Part shown: positions 50,401 to 62,300 of the stretch, piece after piece
How positions within the stretch are numbered: position 1 is the first letter of the stretch
How the letters are laid out: every line of letters starts with the position of its first letter
Assembly (NCBI GenBank): GCA_027604705.1
Contig: JADHYV010000068.1
Span: 35,709 to 99,708, forward strand
Length of the DNA stretch: 64,000 nt
Direction of reading: 5' to 3'
Source of the DNA: Allomyces arbusculus
Taxonomy: Eukaryota > Blastocladiomycota > Blastocladiomycetes > Blastocladiales > Blastocladiaceae
Notes under the pieces: model-generated
Database searches by the model: none
Seen by the model: the letters and a program-made list of their open reading frames with translations, nothing else
What the model was told of the DNA's origin: nothing
Translations under genes and position numbers: made by a program

Positions 50401-52036
50401 CTCGCGTGCAGCCTCGATGCGGCGCCGCGCGCTCGCCTCGCTGGCCGCTGCCGCGGCCGCGTTCGACGAGGACAAAGGGTCCGCCGTCACGGACCACGGG
50501 TGCCGCAATTGCGGCGCCGTGGCAGCCCGTGCGGGCACGTCGACCGCTGAATTCGCTCTCGTTGCCCGTGGCGGGTCGGTTTCGTTCCGCGCCACCGACG
50601 ACGGCCATACCGGCGGCGTCGTCAACGCCGAGACGGGCAATTCCTTTGGCATGGGCGCGGTAAAGAAAGGGTGGAACCGAATTTGCTGAATTGACGGCCG
50701 CGTTTCGGGCTGGCTTTGCAAAATGGCAGCGATCAAGTCGCGCGCCTCGTCGGAAATGCGTACCGAGTCCGGGAACTCGTACGACACTTCCTTGATTTTC
50801 GCGTAGATGCGGTCCACGTCCTTGGTCTGGAACGGCGGGCGGCCCACGAGCATAGTATACAGAATGATGCCGGTCGCCCAAATGTCGACCTCGAACGAGT
50901 GGCCCAGCGCCGAATTGAGGATTTCGGGCGCAATGTAGTTGGGCGTGCCGCAGATGGTTCTGGTGTAGGAAAGAAGAGCGGTGAGTTGGGTGTAGGTCCC
51001 TCGAATCAGAATATGGGCGTGCACATCGACGTACTTTTTACGCTCGTCTTCGCTCGTCAGTTCCGTCGCGAGCCCGAAATCGCCCACCTTGAGGTGCATG
51101 GCGTCGTTAAGAAAGAGGTTGCCGAGCTTCAGATCGCGGTGAATGATGTTTTGGTTGTGCATGTAGTCGAGCGCGCTGAGCAGCTCAGAAATGTAAAAGC
51201 GCGCCTCGGGTTCCGTGAGCCGTTTCCTGGCGCGCACCATGTCGTTGAGACTCTGGAGTTCGATTCACGCACGGGAGGTCGGTCATTCGAGCCAGCGAAC
51301 GACACAGGGAGACAATCACGGTCCGGGCACGCACCTTGTTGGAACACAGCTCGAGAATGATGTAGACGTTGGTGCCGTCCTCGAAATAATGAAAGTACTT
51401 GACAATGTTGGCGTGGCTCATTTTGCGGTGGATGCGGATCTCGTGGGAGAGCTGCGTAGAATCAAAGAGCAAGTGAGCAAGCGTAACAGGGACCAACCGG
51501 TCATCACTGCGACACTCATTGACGAGCAACAAGGGCACCGTGACCCTAACGCGCTCGGAAACGGGTGGAGAAGGTACCTTTTGTACATGCTTGGTGGTTC
51601 GCAAGCACACACGCGCGACCACCTTGGCGGCGAGCTCGCGGCCATTGTCGTCGGTGACCCGGTAGCAACGTGCGAACCCGCCCTAGATCCCCCATCCACG
51701 TTACGTGAGCGATGGAACCCATCGTCAAGCGAGCGTGACGCGACGCGAGCGCAAGGCAGCTCGTACCGTGCCGAGCAGCTCGTGGCGGTAGTAGGTGCGG
51801 TTGTGCTTACTGTCGATAAGCACGTCGGGCGGCAGCGGCAAGTCGCTTAGCTTGATGTCCTTTGCGCGCGTCCTGCGCAGCGCGGGCACGGCGTTGGTAC
51901 CCGCAGCCGCAACGGCAGCCGTCGCGGCAGAAGATGCGGGTCCCTGGGCAGCGTTGCTCGGTGCAGGTGGCGGGGCGGGCAGTGCCGCAGCGGCACGGTC
52001 TACAAAGCAACTGCATGAGACCCTGGTCCTTGTCAT
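47413..52036 (-). CDS. PLK1: Polo-like kinase with very long linker and C-terminal poly-Gln
   Basis: Five exons are inferred: 52036-51767, 51682-51578, 51451-51335, 51252-51035 and 50959-47413, giving about 1418 residues. Kinase domain (about 80-340): RHELLGTGGFARCYRV, ELAAKVVARV, LTEPEARFYI, HRDLKLGNLFL, VGDFGLATEL, then the T-loop KKTICGTPNYIAPEIL with the Plk1 Thr210 equivalent. PB1 (about 1160-1245): KFIDYSNKYGLGYQLSNGV. PB2 (about 1275-1345): VVFRLSNQVVQVNF, then QDHTKMVL, keeping the His-x-Lys phosphopeptide pincer. The PB1 Trp that contacts phosphopeptide in Plk1 appears to be Phe. The Ala/Ser/Arg/Tyr-rich linker is about 800 residues. Intron 4 is 75 nt with no stop. It should control mitosis and cytokinesis. 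The start ATG is the first in frame. Confidence 0.93.
47425..47505 (-). repeat. Gln-coding 9-nt minisatellite, 27 Gln
   Basis: The Polo kinase C terminus is encoded by mixed CAG and CAA codons in a roughly 9-nt period (two CAG then CAA), followed by Thr-Ala-Gln and the stop. Confidence 0.95.
48510..48870 (-). repeat. Degenerate Glu-Tyr-Glu-Arg repeats in Polo kinase linker
   Basis: Protein repeats of about 10-13 residues around Y-[DE]-x-[EQC]-Y-E-R are visible, including YDHEYERAANEVYDHEYER and RPETAPREYARSRPD. They form a Tyr/Glu/Arg-rich stretch unlike the Ala/Ser-rich remainder of the linker. Confidence 0.8.
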
Positions 52037-52920
52037 AATGATGCATTTGCGCTCGACAAAGCTTGCTCAGCGCCCAACTCGGTGGAGGCACCCGACGGGC
52101 CAGCGTATGTGCTGGTGCCGGACCGGCGGGCACCGTGAGACCGCTCGCTTGGGGAGCGATGCATGCATACCGTGGTCGCCGGTCATGGTGCACACGGGTG
52201 GGCGGACAGCACGGGTTGATCGCGGTTGAAGAAGGCTTGGCTCAGGGTCGAGGTGCGTCGGGGTCCGACGCCAGGCCAGGGGTGATGGTGGTCAATCTGC
52301 ACGCTGCAGGGCGACCGAATATGGATGGGAGCGCGGGGTCGATGGAGCGTCGAGGGGTGCCGAGGGCGCCGCCGAGTGCGCAGCGACGCAGCCGACGTAG
52401 TTCGGGCACTGGCGGGCGGTGTCGACGGCGGAGCCAGCACGGAATGGGTGGTCGACGAGCGTCACGGTGGAACCCGACGGTGGTCTGTGCGCTCTGAGCT
52501 TGAAGCTGGCTTGGAGCTGGATGGCCGGCGGTGCAGCCCTGCAGCAACAGCGTGCCCGAGTACTCAGACGCTTCCAAAGCGATGCTGCACGGTGCGGTCA
52601 ACAGTTAACGTGACTTTTCTGCCAAGACACTCGCCTGCAGCCCTAAGTGGCATGGCCAACCAACCTAACTCGCGATCTCAAGTCCAACCGTTGCAGCTTT
52701 CCGTATGCCGTCGTGCGCGCGCGGGAACGACGAGAACGACGGCAAGCGTGCATGAAACAATGCAAAAAAGAGCGCATGCCAGGCAAAAGATCAACTAAAT
52801 ATGGTACACGGGCATTTGTGGCCGTGCTGGTCCAAAACAGCGAGGCCACTTGGTCTCCTCGTCATCCCGCCTTGTTTCCTCGGAACCGGTACCGCATGTC
52901 GAGCTACGGCAGTGGATGAA
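52037..52920. other. Intergenic, Polo kinase 5' side to Pet191 3' side
   Basis: About 880 nt, GC-rich at first and mixed later. No recognisable gene. If the Polo kinase has an additional 5' exon it would lie here. Confidence 0.45.
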
Positions 52921-53145
52921 TTAGTGCCGGCGACGGGCGCACGGTGACGGGAGATCATTCAGTCGTACCATCTCACGCTTGCACTCGAAAAACGCGCGCT
53001 GCAGGTTGCGGCATTCGGCGGGCACGTAGGGATCGTTTTCGCGCTGCAAGCACTCCTTGAAGGGCTTTTGTTGCACCTCGATGCACTCGGACGCGAGAAT
53101 GCACTGCACCATTTCCTCGCGCAGCTTGCGGCACGACGACGACAT
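52921..53145 (-). CDS. PET191: Cytochrome oxidase assembly factor Pet191/COA5
   Basis: This is an intronless 74-residue frame with start context GCCATG. It has the twin CX9C layout: CRKLREEMVQC and CRNLQRAFFEC, with extra Cys between (SECIEV, KECLQ). It begins MSSSCRKLREEM and ends with a basic tail, as in Pet191/COA5. The family sits in the mitochondrial intermembrane space, is oxidised by the Mia40 relay, and is needed for complex IV assembly. It is divergent from the Atg18 gene across about 440 nt. Confidence 0.9.
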   Translation of the reverse strand: MSSSCRKLREEMVQCILASECIEVQQKPFKECLQRENDPYVPAECRNLQRAFFECKREMVRLNDLPSPCARRRH

Positions 53146-53586
53146 GGCGGCGGGGCGCGCGCAACAGGACCGGGTAGCGCAGGCGGCGGGCGAAGGCGGC
53201 TGGTGGAGAGCCCTTGTTGGAATGCGCCAAGTCGCGCGGCGGGGGTGTTGGCACGGCCGCAATGAGTAAGGTGCGCCGAGCAATCGCGAGCGAGTTGCGG
53301 TGACGCAAATGGCTTTTTGTGTTGATGTCACACGGCAGCGTCTCGCACTTTTGATCCGCGGCATGCGTGACTTGCACATGCCCCAGCCTTAGTTTGGTCA
53401 CCACGCGCTTCTTTCTCTTCGTTGGCCGCTCACCGCGTGCACAAGCAAACTCGTCAGCGAGAACGACGCGGACCACCTCCGCGCTCGACCCGACCACCAG
53501 CAACCTCTGCAACTGCCCGCATTCAACACCAAAAAGCGACCCGACCTGCCCTCGACCCCACCTGCCCGCCCTCACAAGCCGCCTGG
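53146..53586. other. Shared divergent promoter region (Pet191 / Atg18)
   Basis: 441 nt between two start codons. No coding sequence or specific site was recognised. Confidence 0.5.
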
Positions 53587-55134
53587 ATGAAGGTCCTTCA
53601 CCGCGCGCTCTTGACCGCGTCCTTCAACCAGGACTGCTCGTGCCTCGCCGTCGGCACCAAGACCGGCTTCCGCATCTTTAACTGCGACCCGTTTGGCAAA
53701 AGTCTCGTGCGCAGTATGTTGGTTGCTGCCGTGCTGGTGGATCACGCCCACGCGCCAGCTGATCCACGCCGCAACCAACATCATTAGACGATGGTGGCAT
53801 TGGCATCGTCGAGATGCTCTTCACGACCAATATCATTGCCCTCGTCGGCGCCGGCGAGCAGCACACGCACTCGCCGCGCCGTCTGCAGATCATGAACACC
53901 AAGGTGACTTGCGCTTGCATTGCCCGCGCCCCGTTCGTCTTTCACCGCTCGCTTGGATTTGACCACGCCTCCTTTCAACCAGAAACAATCGGTCATCTGT
54001 GAGCTCGACTTTCCCTCGGCCGTGCTCGCCGTGCACCTCAACCGCCGCCGACTCGTGGTCGTGCTCGACTCGGCCATCCACGTCTACGACCTGTCGAACA
54101 TGAAGCGCGTTGCCTCCATCGACATCAACTACAACCCGCACGCCATCACGGCGCTCTCCTCGTCGTCTGACCGCTGCTACCTCGCCTACCCGACCTACGT
54201 GCACCCACACGCCGCTGCGCCACCGGCTAAGGTCTCGGACCCGCCGTTGCTCTCTGCTGACGCGGTTGGCGCGAGACCTACCAGCAGCAGCAACAGCGGC
54301 AGCAAGCCGTCGGCCTCGTCATCCTCGTCCTCGTCCACTCAGGCAGGAAGCGGCGGGGTGACCCTGTTCGACGTGATTGAGCAGCACCCGGTCGTGATCA
54401 TCCCTGCGCACAAGGCCCCGCTCGCCGCCATGACGTTTTCGGCCTCGGGTCGGTACTTGGCCACGGCCTCGACCAAAGGCACCATCATTCGAGTCTTCAG
54501 TGTGCCCGATGGCGCACAGCTGTTCCAGTTCCGCCGCGGCACCTACCCGGCGCGCATTTTCTCGCTGCAGTTTCACCCGAATGAGCAGCTGCTCGCCGCG
54601 TCGAGCGAAACCGAGACGGTGCATATTTTCAAGCTCGGTGGGAGCGGAGGGACCGAAGGTGGAGGAGGTGGGGTCGCGAGTACCGGCACCGACTCGGCGA
54701 GCTTCACGTCGGTGAGTTCGGCGGGGTACCCTCCCGCGACTGCCAGCGCATCCGCATCGTCACCGGCTTCCGCGACCACGGCGGGCGGCGACCCGCCACC
54801 GTCCACCTCCACCGCTGCCGCGGCCCCATTCTTCAACGCTCTCGTGGGCACGGCCGCGGGCGCCGTCACGTCGCTGTGGTCGAAGCGCGCGACGATTCAG
54901 GCGTATTTACCCGATGCGTTTGTGAATGCCGTCTTGGACCCAGCACGCGACTTCGCGCGTGCCAAAGTACCGACGGGGATCGGGGAACGGTCAGTGGTCG
55001 GGTTTTCGCCGGTCGCACCTCACGTCTATGTGGTCACGAGTGAGGGGTACTTGCACGTGTATGCGCTCGACCTGGAGCGAGGAGAAGAGTGTGTGCTGGT
55101 CAAGCAGGAGCGCGTTGTGGACGAGCCGGCGTAG
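53587..55134 (+). CDS. ATG18: Atg18-type PROPPIN, WD40 phosphoinositide-binding autophagy protein
   Basis: Three exons are inferred: 53587-53713, 53788-53903 and 53983-55134, giving 464 residues. It begins [20 protein letters not shown]. Exon 2 has [22 protein letters not shown] and RRLQIMNTK. Exon 3 starts [20 protein letters not shown] and goes on with [11 protein letters not shown] and [10 protein letters not shown]. The lipid-binding motif is [17 protein letters not shown], and TVHIFKL follows. The seven-bladed propeller with the two Arg of FRRG binds PI3P and PI(3,5)P2 at autophagosome and vacuole membranes. Ser/Gly-rich loops lie between blades. The group could also include Atg21/Hsv2, but the sequence fits Atg18 best. 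Confidence 0.93.
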
Positions 55135-56558
55135 TTTGCGATTGTTGAAGCAGGAAATGGATGAAATTTGACGTTATCGAAGAGAATTGCGGGGCGTGTT
55201 TCGACTTTGGCGTCCTTCCGCGCGGACGACGCGCAAGGTGCCCTTTTGCGCGCTCTGGTGTTTTGCTGCTTGCAGGCCGGATGAAGTGCGGATCAGGAAT
55301 GAAATGAAGGCTGTTGATGGCGCGAACAAATTGTTGAGTACCCACGCACGCGCTGTCAGAAACAACAGCTGGACAAAGCACTGGTGGCAGACGTGGTTTT
55401 GGGATGATGCTCTTTGCTCCTCCTTGCCAGCCTTGGTTGGCTCCACATCCACACAAACTGAGGCACCATGAGAAGCGCAAGCAGCATCGCACAGCGCGAT
55501 CTGTTGCTTGACATGCGTGTTGTGCCCGTGCCGAGCCGAATGCGGCCAGTTGGCGCCGGTCACGGCCGGCCGATGATCCGCGGAGGCGGTGCTCGGCTGC
55601 ATGTCGCCCCATGCCCACGAACAGGTGCCGCAGGACGTGGACAGGAGCCCAAAGTCTGAACCGCAAATGATGTGGGCCAACCATGCACGCGCGCGCGGGC
55701 CAGGCGCGTCCACACCGCCGCCACGCGAACGAACGATGCTGGCTGGCGAGCGCGGGGTTGCCCCCGCCGACGCTCACGACACGTTGAGACACTGCGTCCA
55801 TCGGCGAGCGCGACCAACTGCTGCAACAGCAACAACACCCTCTGAACAACAAGAGTGGAGGAGACGAGTCTTGCTTGGCTGGGACGCGCAGTCTTGCTTC
55901 TTTTGTTTTTCTCATTGACGTGCAGCGAGCAAGCGTCGTGTCCGCCGCCTCGCGCGTGCCTGCGCGGTTGGTTGATTGAACTGTCGTGTCCTGTCGGCCG
56001 CTTTGGTTGGCAGCCGCCGCGGCCCCGGCTTGCCGTGCTTTCTTGCAAGGCCAACGGCCCTGCGTGTCCTTTCTCCTTGGTGCACCGTCGGTCGTCCCTG
56101 TTCTCCATCATCGCGACGCTCGCTTGCTCCGGCTCGTTCGCCCTCGCGTCGTGAATCAAAAACTCGCGCCGCCCTTGCGTGCACTACCTCTCCTCCACCT
56201 GCCCGCACTCTGATCGGCACCTGCCTCGCCGTCACCGGCCCCGAACCGAATTCGGAGCTCGCCCTTGCTCTGCTGCTGCCGCCTTTTTCGCTCGACACCA
56301 GCCCCTATCCTCGATTCTCTGGAACGAGCATCCACGAGCTGCCGGTACGCTGCAATGCTGCTCGCAACGGCCCTGCTCCCTTCCTGCTCGTCGCTCCATC
56401 GCGCGCTCTTCGGTAATAGTTTCCTGACGATTGAACGCCGTCCTCTGCTCACGTCCTCCAGTCCCGCGCCCAGATTCGAGCGCCCTTACCTGTCGTCCTC
56501 TTCTTTCTGCATCGCAAGAGTCGCGCGCGCGTATTGCGACCGTCTCCGACTCGCCACC
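55135..56558. other. Intergenic, Atg18 3' side to PHD-protein 5' side
   Basis: About 1.4 kb without a recognisable gene. The sequence from about 56150 to 56558 is C-rich and A/G-poor, like other leaders in this window. Confidence 0.5.
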
Positions 56559-58561
56559 ATGTCTCTGGACCACCAGCCGTCCGTTCCAACGCTCCCGGCG
56601 CCGCGCGACCCGTACGGGCTCGGCCCGCCGCCGTACCACCCGGCAGCATGGGTCAACGCGGCCATGACGCCGCCGCTGACGGCCGCGCCGCCCAGCAGCG
56701 CCGGTGCGCTCGTCGATGCGGGCATGGCCGATGCGGGGCACGACGACGAACACTTCGAGGTGGTATGCTCGTGTGGGCAGACGCGTGCGTATGATTTGTT
56801 TCCTGTCTTTGGTTTTGAGCCCTACAAATCCCCATCGTGGTCTTGCCTGTTGGGACGGCTGGGACGGGTCCGATGCAGGGCCCGGTCGCAAAACGGACGG
56901 GCGGGGTCAGCGTCGGTGAGCGTCGGTTGTAACGCGCACACACGCGCCCGGCGGTTCTGCGCACGCCGTGACCGGAACCCAACCCCTTCCCGCGCCTTTT
57001 TTTGCTGCTACTGCGTGCCGCACAGCACCACAGCGCGTCTCACTCACAGATTTGTTCGTCGCGCGCTGACGTCTAACACGCAACGCGCTCTTCCAACCCA
57101 TAGACGAGCTGCCCGGCGACGTGACCGTGCAGTGCGAGACGTGCCTGACCTGGCAGCATGTGCGGTGCACTCCCTACTCGAAAGCGCAGATCGACGAGCT
57201 CGTGGGATACGCGTGCGAGCCGTGCCGCGCCAAGGAGCGCGCCGCAATGCCGCTACCTCCCTGCGTGAGCAACAGCAGAGTGAGCAGTACCGCGAGCAGC
57301 AGCGCATCTGCATCGTCCTCGGCGCCGTCGTCTGACTCGGAGCACGCGAGTATGCCGCCAGCGTCGGCCGCGCGGCGTGGCGGAGGTGGGGGCACGCGCG
57401 GGCGCCGCCGCAAAGTCGTCGTTGAAGATTCGCCGGCAGCGGCGGGCCGGCGCGGGTCGCACGGCACGAGTTCGCCGGCGCCCGCGGCAGGGGTAACGGG
57501 TGCGTGCATCTTTCCTTTTTGTTTCTTGCCGTTGTCGCTCCGGAGAAGTGGTTTGCGGTCAAGCTGAGGGCTGCGCTTTGCTTCGCGCGCGTCGAACGTG
57601 CGCGCGATCGGCGGGGTTTTGAACCGCCACGCGGGCGCGTCACCATCGTTCCGCGGTGGGCGCAGCGCGACGAGCGCACCACGCCATCCCTGTGACCATC
57701 CCTCCCCTTCCCGACCAGTCGTGATCATGGCTCACCTCGCTATTTCGCTCCCTCTCTCCACGCTTCGCAATTACCACTTCCAACCCGCCAGCGCGTCCAC
57801 CCAGATCTGCGACCGACGAGCCGTCCAGCCACCAGCAGCAGCAACAACAACAGCAGCTCAAGCCCATCACCATCACCGTGCGCCGCCCGCGCACGCCCGC
57901 CGAGTCGCCGACGATCGCCATCAGCACGGCCACGACTACCGCGACCCGCACCCCACCACCCGCCGCCTCGGTCCCGCCCACCCCACCTGCCGATATGGCG
58001 GCTGCCGTCGTACTCCCGCCAGGTCGCGACATAGCCCCGCGCACCGCCACGCCACCACCACCAGCTCCTGCGCCTGTACGTGGGACCACGGGCCGCGGTC
58101 GTGGCCGAGGCCGCCGCGCGGTCGCTCGCACCACGTCTCCGCCCGTCCCTGGCTCCCCAACCACCAGCACCGCGCCGGTCGCGACGGGCCCCGGCACGCG
58201 CATGACGACGCGCGGCGCATCCAGCACGCTCAAGCGCACGCAATCCGACGCGGGACTCTCGGGTAGCGGTGCCGAGAACGACCGGCGCACGTTGCGGCAA
58301 ATGCATCGACGCATCAAGACCTTGCGTCGGTTCGCGAAAGCCGAGTCGGCGCACTTGGCTACGTTCCAGACGACACAGAACCAGATCGTGGCGGCACTCG
58401 AGGCCGCATCCGCGGGAAATCGGAGGAGAGGAAGCGACGCGACGGCCGCGACGCAGGCGACTGCGGCTGCGGAGCGTGCGTGTGAACTGGCCGAGGACGT
58501 CAAGGCGTTCTTGGCGAGAACGGCCGTGTTTGAGGCGCGGTATAAGCCGGGGCGCGCGTAG
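56559..58561 (+). CDS. PHD-finger protein
   Basis: Three exons are inferred: 56559-56784, 57104-57503 and 57805-58561, giving 460 residues. The start has context CCACCATG. Joining exons 1 and 2 gives a PHD finger: CSCG, then ELPGDVTVQCETCLTWQHVR and CTPYSKAQID, ending in CEPC. The WQH pattern matches Cti6/Set3-type PHD fingers that read histone H3 tails. A Ser-rich linker, a basic GGGTRGRRRK patch, a short Gln run and an RG-rich GRGRGRGRR segment follow. A predicted helical segment (RRTLRQMHRRIKTLRR) lies near the C terminus. The two introns are long for this window (319 and 301 nt). The second donor (GTGCAT) is weak, so that junction is tentative. Confidence 0.78.
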
Positions 58562-59327
58562 TCGGCGGTGGTCCAGGACCCTTCTTCTTCTTCTTCTTTT
58601 CTTCCCTCGTGTCCGATCGTAGCCGAGGACCTGCGCGTCTGTGCTTTCTGCCCGCTTGTCGGTGCCCTTTCTCCCGTTCTCCCCTGTGCCGTTGAAACCA
58701 TTCCCGCTTTGTGTTCGATTTTTTTTTCTCTTGCTCGCCGACCCGGTCTTTTTTTTTGGTCGATGCTTTGCTCGTGATGTCGTGGTGCGGGCTCATCGTA
58801 CTAGCATGTACCGATGCGGCCGCGCCATGATCTCGGCCGGCTCTGTATATTCATCGTTCGTATCCGTTATATTGAGACTTGTGCTTTGAGCTTGTTGGCC
58901 GCGCCGTGTTCCGCGTTGGAGTCCATTTTCTCGGGTGGTGCAGGGATCGAACCGGCGCACGCAGCCCGACGTGGGCAGGTCGAACGCGGTTGCTCGCGTC
59001 TCGCGTGCGTCTCGCGGCCGTTGTGTGCTTCACGTGGCTTCGGCGTGAGTGCAACTGAACCAGGCACCTCCCGCTCGCACCATGCGAAAGCTGTCTGACC
59101 GCGCTCCAAGTTGCTCAGGCTCACGCAGGAAACGACGACGTTCGGCGACAGCGACGATCCGCACTGGAGGCGACGCGGCACCTGGTGCACGACGGCGATC
59201 CAGCAACAGGCGTTCCCGGCAAGGTCAAGCGTGAGCTGTACCGGCCGTAATCAGCATCCATTCGCTACGCCAAACCGGCCGACGACCAGCGCGTGAACAC
59301 GATCCGCCACAAGGAGCAAGCAGCACC
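58562..59327. other. Intergenic, PHD-protein 3' side to SKI2 5' side
   Basis: T-rich at first (3' UTR-like), GC-rich later. A tRNA T-arm-like GGTTCGATCC occurs on the minus strand near 58945 but does not extend into a tRNA. No gene was recognised. Confidence 0.5.
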
Positions 59328-62300
59328 ATGTCGTTTGCCATCCCCGACGAGGTGCTGACTCTCGAGGGCCACGTTGACCACGACCGTGCGTGCTGTGGTC
59401 GCTGCTCGATGCGGTGTCGAGACTATGATCGAGCTGACGGCATTGGCATGCGTGATCAATGACAGATGGCCCCGACGCGAGCGTGCTCGACATCCAGCAG
59501 GTCGGCACCAACGGCGAGTATCGTATGCGTCGCGTCAAGGACCACCAGGCGTACCGGCCCGTGACCAACGTGCGTCTTGTCATGCACCCATTGACTTGCA
59601 GTCACGACGGTCAGGTCTGATCAATTGCCCCCTCCGCAGTTGCCACTCGGACTTGGCGAAGATGACCTATTCCCGCACGACCTGACCAAGGAGCTCGAGG
59701 CCGAGTTCTTGACCCCACCGCGCACGCTGCCGTCGCACGTTGTGACCACCGCGCAGGCGCTTCACGTCGACGCGCTCCCACCGCTCGCGTTCCTGCAGCT
59801 CGATGCGATCCCGACAGCGTTAGGTGTCGAGCTCGAGCGCGACGTGTTCACGGGCGAGGTGGTTGGCGTGCACGAGGTGCGTTCTTTGCGCGCGCGCGCG
59901 CGCCTCGGACCACGACCACTCGCATAACTGACAAGTAGAGCGACCCTAGACCATCACCGACGCGGCAGGCATGACCGCGAAAAACTCGTCGTCGTTCCAG
60001 CGCGACCTGGCGCCGGCGCGCCGGTTCGTGCGCGGGCAGGCCGGCAACGTGCCCTTTACACCCGGCGGGCTCGACGACGTGCAAATTCAGCCGGCCGCGA
60101 CCATGCACCTCGCCGACCTGCTGGTCGATGGCCAGCTGCTCACGGCCGCACCGGGACTCGATCGCGGCTTGGTCATGCACGACGACGAGGACGCGGGTCG
60201 CGACGACGCTGTCGATTGGGTGCAGCTCATGACGCGTGGGCAGGACGAGGAAATGGACGTCATGGAACAGCTAATGGCCATACAGACGATCGACGATCAC
60301 GTCCCCGCTGCCGAGGAGCCCGCCGCACCGGCTGCCGTGGACGACGCAGTGTTATTGACGACCACGGACGAGAACGGTGAGGACCTGGCGATTCTTGACG
60401 TCGAACTCGACACGCCTGGCGCCACGACCACGGCGTCGGCGCGTGCCGCGGCGGCCGCGGCCGATTTGGCCGTGACCAAGCGCGAGTGGGCACACATGGT
60501 CACGGACCCGATGACCCACTTCCACACTTCAGTGCCGGACATGGCGCACAAGTACCCGTTCGAGCTCGACGTGTTCCAAAAGCAAGCCGTCTACCACCTG
60601 GAGCGAGGCGACTCAGTCTTTGTCGCCGCGCACACGTCGGCCGGTAAGACGGTCGTGGCCGAGTACGCGATTGCGCTCGCGCAGCGGCACATGACCCGCG
60701 CGATTTACACGTCGCCGATCAAGGCGCTCTCGAACCAAAAGTTTCGCGACTTCACGGCCACGTTCCAGGACGTGGGCATTCTCACGGGCGATGTGCAAAT
60801 CAACCCCGAGGCCAATTGCCTAATCATGACGACCGAAATTCTGCGCAGTATGCTCTACAAGGGCGCCGACTTGATTCGCGACGTCGAATTTGTGATTTTC
60901 GACGAGGTCCACTACGTGAACGATTTGGAGCGCGGAGTGGTGTGGGAGGAGGTGATTATCATGCTGCCGGCGCACGTGCAGCTGATTTTGTTGTCGGCGA
61001 CGGTGCCCAACACGCGCGAGTTTGCCGACTGGGTTGGGTACGATTCTTGTTTTTTGTTGTTGCACACGTGCCCGTAAGTGGTCGCGGCTCACTCATTGGC
61101 ATCGCGTCGCGTCACTTCGCATTGCTAGACGGACCAAAAAGCGCGACATTTACGTGGTCTCGACGCTCTACCGCCCGGTCCCCCTCGAACACTACCTCTA
61201 CGTGCCGTCGGCCAAGGAGTACTTCAAGATTGTCGATTCGAAAAAGACGCTGCTGCAGCAGGGTCTGCGCAAGGCCATGGACCACCTGCTCGGGATCGCC
61301 AACGCCCCGCCCGGCGGCAAGAAGCGCGAGCTGCCAACACTCACGCGGGGCGGCCCACGCGGTGGTGCCCGCGGCGGCGGCGCGACTGGCAGCAACCGAC
61401 CGGCCAAGGCGGTGGCCTCCAAGACGCCGTCGACGCAGCGGCTCGACCGCACAACGTGGACCCAGCTGATTGGCGTGCTGCAAAAGCGCGACCTGCTTCC
61501 CGTCGTCGTCTTTACGTTTAGCAAAAAGAAGTGTGAAGAGTACGCCGACTGCATGTCCTCGGTCGACCTGCTTTCTGCGGCGGAAAAGTCGGACGTGTAC
61601 GTGTTCATGGAGCGGTCGCTGCTGCGGTTGCGCGGTGACGACCGGCAGCTGCCGCAGATCCTGCGCATGCGTGAAATGCTGTCGCGCGGTGTTGCCGTGC
61701 ACCATGGTGGCCTGCTGCCGCTCGTCAAGGAAATGGTCGAGATTCTCTTCTCGCGCGGCCTCGTCAAGGTGCTGCATGCGACGGAAACGTTTGCCATGGG
61801 CGTCAACATGCCGACCAAGTGCGTTGTCTTCAGCTCGACTCGCAAGCACGACGGCCAATCGTTCCGCGACCTGTTGCCAGGTGAGTACACGCAAATGTCG
61901 GGTCGCGCCGGTCGTCGTGGGCTCGACTCGACGGGCGCCGTTTTGATCATGGCGCTCGACACGCCCGACGTGGCCGGGATCCAGACGATGATTTTGGGCC
62001 CGCCCACCAAGCTCGCGTCGCAGTTCCGACTCACCTACAACATGATTCTCAACCTGTTGCGCGTCGAGACGCTGCAGGTCGAGGAAATGATGAAACGGTC
62101 GTTTTCCGAGAACGCGTCGCAGAAGATGTTGCCCGAGACAGAAAAGGCGTTTGCCGCGCACCAGGCGACGCTCCAGGCGCTGCCGCCGATCCAATGCCTG
62201 CTGTGCGCGCACGACCTCGCCGCGTTTTACGAGACGTGCGCCAAGATCTTGCAGCTCGGGTACGACACGGCCGACATGATTCTCGGCAGTCCCGTCGGCG

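Noticed and set aside
58930-59040. tRNA-like T-arm (GGTTCGATCC) on the minus strand
   Set aside because: The T stem has a mismatch and no 5' acceptor strand complementary to ACCACCC lies at a suitable distance, with or without an intron.
61038-61128. Read-through of the SKI2 frame past 61037 (stop at 61077)
   Set aside because: A GTACGA...TAG intron restores the conserved [13 protein letters not shown] segment, so the read-through is intronic.
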